From the NCBI GenBank assembly GCA_937890845.1, contig CALADR010000261.1:1-18430 (forward strand): a DNA stretch of 18,430 nt. Direction: 5' to 3'. The position numbers and the translations under genes were made by a program. The stretch comes from an uncultured Bacteroidales bacterium (GTDB lineage: Bacteria; Bacteroidota; Bacteroidia; Bacteroidales; UBA932). Below are positions 1 to 6,326 of the stretch, piece by piece. Numbering within the stretch: the first letter of the stretch is position 1; the number at the start of each line of letters is the position of its first letter. Under the pieces are notes generated by a model. It did not search any database, had not been told where the DNA came from, and worked only from the letters and a program-made list of their open reading frames with translations.

Positions 1-506
1 AGCTGGAACTTCCATATTTCAAGACCGATGCCGACTCCCACTCCATATTCCAGACGTCTGAGATCCGCACCGGACCAAATATTCCTGTAAGAAGCGTTAA
101 CTCCTGGAACTGAAGAATTTTCAGCCACGTAGACATCCATCCTGTTGTTCAATGCATAGCCTATATAAGGAGTCACATCAAGGAACGGGCGGAAAAGCAG
201 AAGGTCAGGTCCCCACTGAACAGACACCGGAAGTTCCAGATAGCCTATGCCAAGTTTTGCTCCTTTCACATGATACTGCAAGGCTGGCTGTATTGATAGT
301 CCGAACGGGAACTTGAACTGATATGCTACACCTACATGATACTTGTTCATGGTACTGCGGTTAAGCGATTGCTTTTCCGCATTGGAGAATGTAATTCCAC
401 CAACTACTCCGAAACGGCTTTGGGCTGATGCGCAAGTCACTGAAAAAATAAAAAGCACTATAGCTGCAGCCACTCCGGACAGATTTGTTATAATATGTCT
501 TTTCAT
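1..506 (-). CDS. Outer-membrane beta-barrel protein, PorT-like, 3' end cut by window
   Basis: I translated this frame by hand; it is open from an ATG at 504-506 to the left edge (168 codons, no stop). The N-terminus MKRHIITNLSG, a hydrophobic stretch and CASAQ form a signal peptide, so the product is exported. The mature part alternates short amphipathic strands and contains YLELPVSVQWGP and a glycine-rich RLEYGVGVGIG block, as in small PorT-like barrels of Bacteroidota. It is clearly paralogous to the barrel gene at 852-1442; by that comparison about 40 C-terminal residues lie outside the window. Its ATG directly abuts the TAA of trxA (0 bp gap), so translation is probably coupled. The specific function is unknown; these barrels can be structural, secretion-linked or transport proteins. 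Confidence 0.8.
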   Translation of the reverse strand, partial: MKRHIITNLSGVAAAIVLFIFSVTCASAQSRFGVVGGITFSNAEKQSLNRSTMNKYHVGVAYQFKFPFGLSIQPALQYHVKGAKLGIGYLELPVSVQWGPDLLLFRPFLDVTPYIGYALNNRMDVYVAENSSVPGVNASYRNIWSGADLRRLEYGVGVGIGLEIWKFQ

Positions 507-821
507 TTAAAGCAGAGCCTCCAGTTTCTTGGTTATATCACCTTTGGATGCTGCTCCGACAACTTTGTCCACCAATTCTCCGTTTTTAAAGAAAAGCAAA
601 GTAGGGATATTCCTGATACCGAACTTGACTGGAATCTCCTGTGCTTCGTCAACATTGCACTTGGCTATAACTGCCTTTCCCTCAAACTCTACGGCCAATT
701 CCTCGATTATCGGAGAAAGCATTCTGCATGGTCCGCACCAAGTAGCCCAAAAATCTACCAATACCGGCTTGCCTGAAGCAAGTATATCTTCAAAATTAGA
801 ATCTGTAACTGTATATTCCAT
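507..821 (-). CDS. trxA: Thioredoxin
   Basis: A 104-residue single-domain thioredoxin, the usual family length. The active site WCGPC is at residues 28-32 and the conserved cis-proline is in NIPTL (Pro73). The buried Asp (VDFWA, Asp23) and the C-terminal FKNGELV strand are present. There is no signal peptide, so it acts in the cytoplasm as a general disulfide reductase fed by thioredoxin reductase, which is not in this window. An extra cysteine, Cys55 (AKCNVDE), lies on the strand before the conserved Asp58. The gene lies between two paralogous barrel genes, 30 bp after the first and directly abutting the second, so it is probably co-transcribed from the promoter at 1464-1471. Whether it is the main thioredoxin or an accessory copy cannot be told here. 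Confidence 0.95.
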   Translation of the reverse strand: MEYTVTDSNFEDILASGKPVLVDFWATWCGPCRMLSPIIEELAVEFEGKAVIAKCNVDEAQEIPVKFGIRNIPTLLFFKNGELVDKVVGAASKGDITKKLEALL

Positions 822-851
822 AACTGTATAATTAAATTAATGATTTAATGC

Positions 852-1442
852 TTAAAAAACAATTGCCAAAGAAACTGTATAGCCTCCGAAATTGGCTGCA
901 GAGAACAATTCCCTGAATTCTTTTCCGGCCGAAGCAGATGCCACCCCTCCGAAATTCCAGTTATACTGTGCTATAATCTGGAAATGCCATAACTGGATTC
1001 CCAGTCCGGCTCCTATTCCATATTCAAATCGGTTAATATTGCTCCATTCCCACTGTTCATCCTTTCCTTTCTTGAAGTCCTTTGAGACTGCATATCCTAT
1101 AAAAGGAGATCCCTGCAGAAATATTCTGATAGTCTCGTCATTAAAACTCGGGCCCCATTGAATGTTGACAGGCAGTTCCAGATATCCCAGACCGAACGGA
1201 GTCGCATCGGCGCTTAGCTGCTCTCCCTTTACATGAAACATCAGTTCCGGATGTATGGAAAACCACATAGGCATATTCCATTGCAAACCCAGACCGGCCT
1301 GATATCCCAGATTTGTCTTAAGGTCATTTTTAGGCTCGGAAAAATTTATACCGGCCTTGACACTGAAATGCTGGGCATTTGCCGCAACCGGAAGGCCGAC
1401 AAGCAGAATAAGCGCAAAAACAGTTGTGTAAATCTTTTTCAT
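852..1442 (-). CDS. Outer-membrane beta-barrel protein, PorT-like
   Basis: A 196-residue exported protein. MKKIYTTVF followed by a hydrophobic run ending ANAQ is a typical signal peptide, with cleavage expected around residue 23. The mature region is built from short alternating beta strands with aromatic ends, which fits an 8-stranded barrel of the PorT-like/OmpW-size class. It shares the blocks YLELPVNIQWGP, FIGYA and RFEYGIGAGLG with the partial gene at 1-506, so the two are paralogs flanking trxA. A TATATTTG promoter box lies 22 nt upstream of the ATG, making this the likely first gene of a three-gene transcript. No catalytic motif is visible and the function is unknown. Confidence 0.85.
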   Translation of the reverse strand: MKKIYTTVFALILLVGLPVAANAQHFSVKAGINFSEPKNDLKTNLGYQAGLGLQWNMPMWFSIHPELMFHVKGEQLSADATPFGLGYLELPVNIQWGPSFNDETIRIFLQGSPFIGYAVSKDFKKGKDEQWEWSNINRFEYGIGAGLGIQLWHFQIIAQYNWNFGGVASASAGKEFRELFSAANFGGYTVSLAIVF

Positions 1443-1463
1443 CTCTTTTTATTGTATATAACG

Positions 1464-1471
1464 CAAATATA
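1464..1471 (-). promoter_or_regulatory. Bacteroidota -7 promoter box for the barrel-trxA operon
   Basis: Read on the minus strand this is TATATTTG, an exact match to the TAnnTTTG box of Bacteroidota primary sigma factors. It lies in the 55-bp gap after the PG0541-like gene and 22 nt before the barrel gene's ATG. I see no convincing -33 TTTG at the right distance, so the assignment rests on the -7 box and its position. Confidence 0.55.
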
Positions 1472-1497
1472 GTCAATTTAACACAGAGTCCGCAGGG

Positions 1498-1791
1498 TCA
1501 GCAGGTTTTTTCCACATTCCATACGAAGGCCCTGATTCCCAATTCTGGGGTTTCTTTATCCTTGGAGGCTACCGAATCCAGGATTTTCTCCACTATGTCA
1601 TCCTCCACGAATACAAGCATTGCATTGTTCATTGCGGGCCAGGCATGCGACCCGAGATGCGGCTCTCCGTCTCTTGTTCCGCGGCCTTCCACATTCTCCC
1701 ACATTGTATATCCTCTGCTGCCGCTAGCATCAAGAATATCCACTATCTCTGTATAGTACGCCTGATTATATGCTATGAATATCGCTTTCAT
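1498..1791 (-). CDS. PG0541-like, PII-fold transporter-associated protein
   Basis: A 97-residue soluble protein (start MKAIFIAYNQAYY). Its size and predicted strand-helix-strand pattern fit a PII-like ferredoxin fold. The segment GYTMWENVEGRGTRDGEPH (about residues 27-45) sits where PII proteins carry the T-loop and is rich in Gly and charged residues, followed by SHAWPAMNN. I recognise it as the small protein that follows RND pump genes in Bacteroidales (PG0541 after the P. gingivalis PG0538-PG0540 efflux genes). Here it also follows TolC, adaptor and pump on the same strand, 190 bp after the pump stop. Ligand and partner are unknown; by analogy with other PII-like proteins it may sense a small molecule and modulate the pump. 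ATG 1791 is preferred over the adjacent GTG 1794. The ATG is preceded by an inverted-repeat stem (1797-1857). Confidence 0.75.
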   Translation of the reverse strand: MKAIFIAYNQAYYTEIVDILDASGSRGYTMWENVEGRGTRDGEPHLGSHAWPAMNNAMLVFVEDDIVEKILDSVASKDKETPELGIRAFVWNVEKTC

Positions 1792-1792
1792 C

Positions 1793-1966
1793 ACTCAAGT
1801 TTCGCAAGTAATTAAGTTTAAACAAATTCGAAGATCTGTGCAGTACCTGCGAAACTTATGACTGCCGCACATTCTTCTTTATATACCCTTTTCCTAAATC
1901 CCTTTCCCGAAAAAGGGACTTGCTATCGACATAAATGTCTCAAATACTCAAGTCTCGCAAGTAATT
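1793..1966. repeat. Junction repeat element 1 (direct repeats, palindromic core, inverted copy)
   Basis: Two 21-bp direct copies lie at 1793-1813 and 1946-1966 (20/21 identical; core AAGTTTCGCAAGTAA or AAGTCTCGCAAGTAA), with a 153-bp offset. An inverted copy of the core, TACCTGCGAAACTT, is at 1844-1857. Between them is a hairpin at 1899-1918 (TCCCTTT, 6-nt loop, AAAGGGA). The copy at 1946-1966 begins 15 nt after the RND pump stop on the minus strand and the copy at 1793-1813 ends at the PG0541-like start. I see no ORF and no transposase. This accounts for essentially the whole 190-bp gap. The arrangement matches element 2 at 5073-5248. Confidence 0.7.
1797..1857 (-). promoter_or_regulatory. 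Long stem just upstream of the PG0541-like start
   Basis: Arms at 1797-1810 and 1844-1857 are complementary over 14 positions with one DNA mismatch, which becomes a G-U pair in the minus-strand RNA. The loop is 33 nt. The 3' arm of the RNA ends 5 nt before the ATG at 1791, so the folded leader would cover the ribosome-binding region. A regulatory role is inferred from position only. Confidence 0.45.
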
Positions 1967-1981
1967 TAAATTGTTGATATT

Positions 1982-4900
1982 CTACTTTTTATTCTTATCT
2001 CTATGTTTTTGCTGCATAGTTGCAAATGAACAATATATAGTCGGTATCAGAATAAGTGTAACAAGTGTAGATACCGTAAGACCCCAGCATACTGTCATAC
2101 CTAAAGACCTCCACATTTCCGAACCTTCACCTGTACCTATTGCCATCGGAACCATACCAAGAACTGTCGTCAGTGTCGTCATCAATATAGGACGGAGACG
2201 AGATTTTCCTGCCAGCACGACAGACTCTGCAATACTCATACCTCTTTCTCTCAGAAGTATGGTATAATCTATAAGAACGATTCCGTTCTTTACAACTATT
2301 CCCATCAATATGATGATTCCTATCATTGCCATCATTCCTAAAGCAGTCCCGGTAACAGTGAGTCCGATAATGACTCCCGTCAATGCAAACGGGATAGAGA
2401 ACATTATGACAAACGGACTCATGAACGACTCGAACTGTGATGCCATAACGATATATACAAGAATGACTATCAATACCAGCAGAAGGAGCATATCCGAGAA
2501 TGTCTCCTGCTGGTCTTCAATATCTCCGGCCACTACGACAAATAGTTCCGAAGGTATTTCCGTCTCCTCAATGACTTTTTTCGCCACTTCGTTCAAATCA
2601 CTCAGGGCATATCCGTCAGCGACCAGAGCCGATACCTTGATGGTCCTTTCCCTGTTTTTCCTTTCTATGGTAGGAGGCGTCATATCTTCCACTACCCTGC
2701 CGAGATCCTTTACTCTGATTCCTTTTCCGGCCTGGTTATAAACCATTATATTTTCAATATCCTCTATACTCTTCCTGAATTCCGGTGCATAACGTACTCT
2801 TATACTGTATTCATCACCGTCTTCCCTATAGAAGGACTGGGTCGAACCATTTATTGCAGCATTGACATAAGAGGCAGCCGTAGAACTGTTCAAGCCATTG
2901 ACAGCCAACTTGGTTCTATCGAAATCCACATCATACTCAGGCGTATATTCATCTCTGCTCAATGTTATCTGTCCTGCCGCAGACTCTTCTCCAAGCCTTG
3001 CAGCTATTTCCCGGGCCACACGGTCTGTGGTATTGAAGTCAAAGCCGTAAATCTCAATATCCACAGTGCTTTCACCCCCCATTCCACCGTTGCCTTCTGA
3101 AACAGAATATTTCTTTATCTGAGGATAACTGTCCAGGTCTGCGCGTATTATGTCTGCTATCTGGTACGAGGACCTGTCTCTCAGCTCCATGCTGCCCAGA
3201 TCAAGACTGAAGGAGATTACATGTGTTCCGGTATTCTGCATTGCCCCCCAGGCATCATCCGAATCCGCCTGTCCCAAAGTATAACTGCATACTTTCATCT
3301 CCGGAATTTCCCGCAAAAAACGGTTATAGAGTTCTTCTGCAAAATCATGGGTTACATATTGTGCAGTTCCCACAGGAAGCTCCACTGTAGCAGATATTCG
3401 TCCTGAATCTGATTTAGGAAAATATTCTGTCTTTATCTTGGGTCCGAGCAGAAAAGTTGTTCCGGAAAAAAGTACCAATGCTGTAGTTATCACGACAGTT
3501 CTATGACGCACAGACCATGATATTGCTGCACCATAGCCTTTGGTAATCCAGTCTATAACCTTGTTGATACCTCCGAAAATGACATTGTGAAGTTTCCCTG
3601 TCCTTGGTTTGTAACGTAGAAAACGAGAGCAAAGCATAGGAACAAGTGTAAGGGCGCCTATTGTCGAAACTATCATTATTATGCTGACTATCCAGCCTAA
3701 CTGTCTGAACATAACACCCGATATACCTGATATCATGGTAAGCGGCAAGAATACCGCAAGCATGGTAAGGGTAGATGCAATAACTGAAATTCCGACTTCC
3801 TGTGTGGCATGTACAGCCGCTTCTTTGGGCTTGGCTCCGCGCTCCAGATGGGTGGATATGTTTTCAAGTACTACTATAGCATCATCCACCACCATTCCTA
3901 TAGCTATGGACAGGGCTGAAAGCGATATTACGTTCAATGTGTTCCCTGTCGCGAAAAGATAGACCAAAGATGCAAGAAGTGATATCGGAATCGCAAGTAC
4001 AATGATAAATGTAGCCCTCCATCTTCCCAAAAAGACATAAACGACAAGCATCACGACAAGGAATGTTATAAGGATTGTCTCCTTAAGGCTGTCGATACTG
4101 TTTATGATATTTCTGGAGTTGTCAATAACTGTGGTTATCTTTATATCCGAAGGAAGATTTTTCTGAATCTGTACCAAAGATTTCTTTATTCCCTTTATGA
4201 CATCTACCGTATTGGCACCTGTCTGCTTTTGTATGACTATCTGGGCTCCCTGCACTCCGTCTGTATAGGCTTCCTGCTCTCTCTCCTTCCTGTCGTCACT
4301 GACTCTGGCCACATCACGCAGATATACAGCTCTGCCGGAAGAGTAGCCGACTATGATATCCAGCATTTCATCCGAGCTTTCAAACTCTTTTTCTACCCGC
4401 ACTGAATATGTGTCTGATCCTATGTCTATGCTTCCGCTCGGCACATTGCGGTTTTCTGCCGCCAGAATACTTGATATAGTATTTATCGACAGGCCGTATG
4501 CCTCGAGCTTGGAAGGATCGCACAGTACCTGAATTTCCCGCTGCGGAGCTCCTGCCATAGATACAGTTCCAACACCTGAGATCCTTGCAAGCGGCGTGGC
4601 GACTCTGTCATCCAGAATTTTTTCCAATGCAGAAATGCTCTGATCTGCCGTAGCAGAAAGAATCATTATAGGGATATCGTCTGCACTGAATTTGAAAATT
4701 ACGGGAATTGAAGCCCCGTCCGGCAATTCGGAATTGACAAGGTCAAGTTTGTCCCGGACATCATTGGTCGCGACGTCTATATCCACTCCCCACTCAAATT
4801 CCAGCATTATTATGGAGATATTCTCTTTTGACTGAGATGTTATGTCCTTAAGGTCACTCACTCCGTTCAATGCGTTTTCAAGGACCTTGGAAAGATTGGT

Positions 4901-5080
4901 TTCAATGTCCTCGGCACTGGCTCCAGGATATGATGACATGACCATTATGACGTTGGCGTCAAATTTCGGGAGCTGGTCTATTGATATGTTTATCAGTGAG
5001 AATATACCCAGAATGGCACACGCTGTGAATACGAGTATAGTTGTGACCGGGTTGTTGACGGCTTTTCGGTAGATGCTCAT
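1982..5080 (-). CDS. RND efflux pump, inner-membrane permease (AcrB/HAE1-like)
   Basis: A 1032-residue RND transporter, the usual family length. From the chosen start (MSIYRKAVNN) it has TM1 at about residues 12-30, a large periplasmic porter loop, then TM2-TM6. TM4 carries GMVVDDAIVVLEN with the proton-relay pair Asp399-Asp400; TM10 has GIVVKNGIVLIDY with the matching Lys. The second periplasmic loop and C-terminal helix bundle are complete. It would export drugs, bile compounds or other amphiphiles using the proton gradient, together with the adaptor and TolC partner encoded just upstream. The start at 5080 is chosen because it fits the family N-terminus. The frame stays open upstream to an ATG at 5134 (18 extra residues) and a GTG at 5173 (31 extra), all within repeat element 2. 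The ATG at 5080 lies inside a 17-bp stem. Confidence 0.93.
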   Translation of the reverse strand: MSIYRKAVNNPVTTILVFTACAILGIFSLINISIDQLPKFDANVIMVMSSYPGASAEDIETNLSKVLENALNGVSDLKDITSQSKENISIIMLEFEWGVDIDVATNDVRDKLDLVNSELPDGASIPVIFKFSADDIPIMILSATADQSISALEKILDDRVATPLARISGVGTVSMAGAPQREIQVLCDPSKLEAYGLSINTISSILAAENRNVPSGSIDIGSDTYSVRVEKEFESSDEMLDIIVGYSSGRAVYLRDVARVSDDRKEREQEAYTDGVQGAQIVIQKQTGANTVDVIKGIKKSLVQIQKNLPSDIKITTVIDNSRNIINSIDSLKETILITFLVVMLVVYVFLGRWRATFIIVLAIPISLLASLVYLFATGNTLNVISLSALSIAIGMVVDDAIVVLENISTHLERGAKPKEAAVHATQEVGISVIASTLTMLAVFLPLTMISGISGVMFRQLGWIVSIIMIVSTIGALTLVPMLCSRFLRYKPRTGKLHNVIFGGINKVIDWITKGYGAAISWSVRHRTVVITTALVLFSGTTFLLGPKIKTEYFPKSDSGRISATVELPVGTAQYVTHDFAEELYNRFLREIPEMKVCSYTLGQADSDDAWGAMQNTGTHVISFSLDLGSMELRDRSSYQIADIIRADLDSYPQIKKYSVSEGNGGMGGESTVDIEIYGFDFNTTDRVAREIAARLGEESAAGQITLSRDEYTPEYDVDFDRTKLAVNGLNSSTAASYVNAAINGSTQSFYREDGDEYSIRVRYAPEFRKSIEDIENIMVYNQAGKGIRVKDLGRVVEDMTPPTIERKNRERTIKVSALVADGYALSDLNEVAKKVIEETEIPSELFVVVAGDIEDQQETFSDMLLLLVLIVILVYIVMASQFESFMSPFVIMFSIPFALTGVIIGLTVTGTALGMMAMIGIIILMGIVVKNGIVLIDYTILLRERGMSIAESVVLAGKSRLRPILMTTLTTVLGMVPMAIGTGEGSEMWRSLGMTVCWGLTVSTLVTLILIPTIYCSFATMQQKHRDKNKK

Positions 5081-5134
5081 AAGTCTTTGATGCTTTTTCC
5101 TTTTTATTACTTTAGTACAAAGACTTATGAGCAT
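5073..5134 (-). promoter_or_regulatory. Perfect 17-bp inverted repeat enclosing the RND pump start codon
   Basis: ATGCTCATAAGTCTTTG at 5073-5089 is the exact reverse complement of CAAAGACTTATGAGCAT at 5118-5134; the loop is 28 nt (5090-5117). On the minus-strand mRNA the pump ATG (5080-5078) lies inside the 3' arm, and the only purine-rich SD-like run (AAGGAAAAAG) lies in the loop. Folding would hide the start codon. Alternatively, translation entering from the in-frame ATG at 5134 or GTG at 5173 would open the stem. Confidence 0.7.
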
Positions 5135-5248
5135 ATGGCCCCCCTGCTTCCCCGAGGGGGATTCTCCCTCCACCGCCTCCCTATCATGGAGGCCCTGTCA
5201 GGCTATGCCTTCCGTAAGTCTTTGATGCTTTTTCCTTTTTATTACTTT
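5080..5248. repeat. Junction repeat element 2 (34-bp direct repeats around a GC-rich palindromic core)
   Basis: Two identical 34-bp copies lie at 5080-5113 and 5215-5248 (135-bp offset). Copy 5215-5248 begins 9 nt after the adaptor stop on the minus strand; copy 5080-5113 runs into the pump ATG. Between them is a GC-rich core unlike the surrounding DNA, with hairpins at 5140-5160 (CCCCCT/AGGGGG), 5175-5193 (GCCTCC/GGAGGC) and 5200-5210 (AGGC-TAT-GCCT). It also holds the inverted junction copy at 5118-5134. No coding capacity beyond the in-frame extension of the pump is seen. It resembles REP-type palindromic elements, but no associated transposase is present here. Confidence 0.8.
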
Positions 5249-5257
5249 GCTGTACCG

Positions 5258-6286
5258 TTATTTTTCGACAGAGACTTTGATTCCGGACTTGAGCCTTACC
5301 TGTCCCTGAGTCACAACAATATCACCGTCTCCAATTCCAGAAAAAATCTCATAACGGGAATCCATCCTTCTTCCTGGAACCACCTTCACATAAGTGACTG
5401 TATTGTCTTCATTAAGAACATAAACAAACCTTTCACCAGACCCTACCTGCTTTACAATTGCAGCGTCCGGCACGACTACACTGCGGTTAACACCGAACTG
5501 CACATTCACCTTGGCATACATTCCAGGTCTGAGCACCCTGTCTTTATTATCTACAATCACCTCAACGGTAAATGTATGTGTTGCCGGATCTATCGTCGGA
5601 TAAATCCTTCCCACCTTGCCGGTAAATGTCCTGCCTGGAAAAGCATCTGCAGTAATTTCCACGGCGTCACCTCTATGCACCTTGGTATAATCTGCCTCGG
5701 AAATACCTATAAGCAGTTTGACCGGTGTGATCTGCTCTACGGTGTATATGGGAAGACTCATATTGAAAAGATCTCCGCTGTCATAATTCCTTGCAGTTAT
5801 AACACCGTCCAAAGGACTCCTGAGAATTGTATTCTCCAGAAGGTTTTCATAATTACTTCTGGAAACGCTGTATTTCAGTTCCATCGCATCCAAGTCAGAC
5901 TTAGAAAGTCCTCCCGCATCATAAAGTCCGGCCAGACGCACAAACTCTATAGAGTCATTCTTCATCTGAAGTTCGGCCTGACCCAGGCTTATAGCATCCA
6001 TCTCTGCTACAACCTGGCCCTTTTTGACGAAATCACCTGTCTCGACGTTGATTTTCTTGATTCTCAATGCAGCCTGCGGTGCAATACTGTTTTTCGCAAA
6101 AGGCATTACCGTCGAGGAATATATTCCTGTCTGAGGGACATCTTCCACAAAGACTTGCTGCACGGACACCAGAGGAGCATCCTCCTGAACCGGCAAATTA
6201 TCGTCTCCAGAGTTCTTTTTTCCGCCACATGACACCACTGAGGATATAATGCCTGCAGCAATTATTGTCTTTACTATATATTTCAT
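5258..6286 (-). CDS. RND efflux periplasmic adaptor (membrane fusion protein), lipoprotein
   Basis: A 342-residue adaptor that bridges the RND pump and the outer-membrane channel. The N-terminus MKYIVKTIIAAG...SVVSCGG is a lipoprotein signal with Cys20 as the lipidation site, so the protein is anchored to a membrane by Lgt-dependent lipidation. The lipoyl half-motifs are visible (INVETGDFVKKGQVVAEMD and SPLDGVITARNYDSGDLF) around a short coiled-coil hairpin. They are followed by the beta-barrel (KLLIGISEADY to VQFGVNRSVVVP) and a membrane-proximal domain ending at DIVVTQGQVRLKSGI. I chose ATG 6286 rather than 6319 because it gives a clean lipobox signal. It lies 40 bp after the TolC stop and shares the operon. 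Confidence 0.92.
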   Translation of the reverse strand: MKYIVKTIIAAGIISSVVSCGGKKNSGDDNLPVQEDAPLVSVQQVFVEDVPQTGIYSSTVMPFAKNSIAPQAALRIKKINVETGDFVKKGQVVAEMDAISLGQAELQMKNDSIEFVRLAGLYDAGGLSKSDLDAMELKYSVSRSNYENLLENTILRSPLDGVITARNYDSGDLFNMSLPIYTVEQITPVKLLIGISEADYTKVHRGDAVEITADAFPGRTFTGKVGRIYPTIDPATHTFTVEVIVDNKDRVLRPGMYAKVNVQFGVNRSVVVPDAAIVKQVGSGERFVYVLNEDNTVTYVKVVPGRRMDSRYEIFSGIGDGDIVVTQGQVRLKSGIKVSVEK

Positions 6287-6296
6287 ACACAATATA

Positions 6297-6321
6297 TTTT
6301 GAAATTCAAACAGTTTCAAAA
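6297..6321 (-). other. Short inverted repeat in the TolC-adaptor junction
   Basis: TTTTGAAA at 6297-6304 and TTTCAAAA at 6314-6321 form a perfect 8-bp AT-rich inverted repeat with a 9-nt loop, in the 40-bp gap between the TolC stop and the adaptor ATG. It could be a weak mRNA stem or operator; the low GC content makes chance plausible. Confidence 0.3.
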
Positions 6322-6326
6322 GTATC

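Noticed and set aside
1793..1966. CRISPR array or IS element
   Set aside because: Only two direct copies plus one inverted copy, no regular spacers, no cas genes, no transposase frame and no terminal repeats of an IS.
5087..6232. Long plus-strand open frame of 381 codons across the repeat and adaptor gene
   Set aside because: It is antisense to the clear lipoprotein adaptor. Its product has no domain logic, and the phrase MLFPFYYF appears twice only because of the 34-bp DNA repeat.
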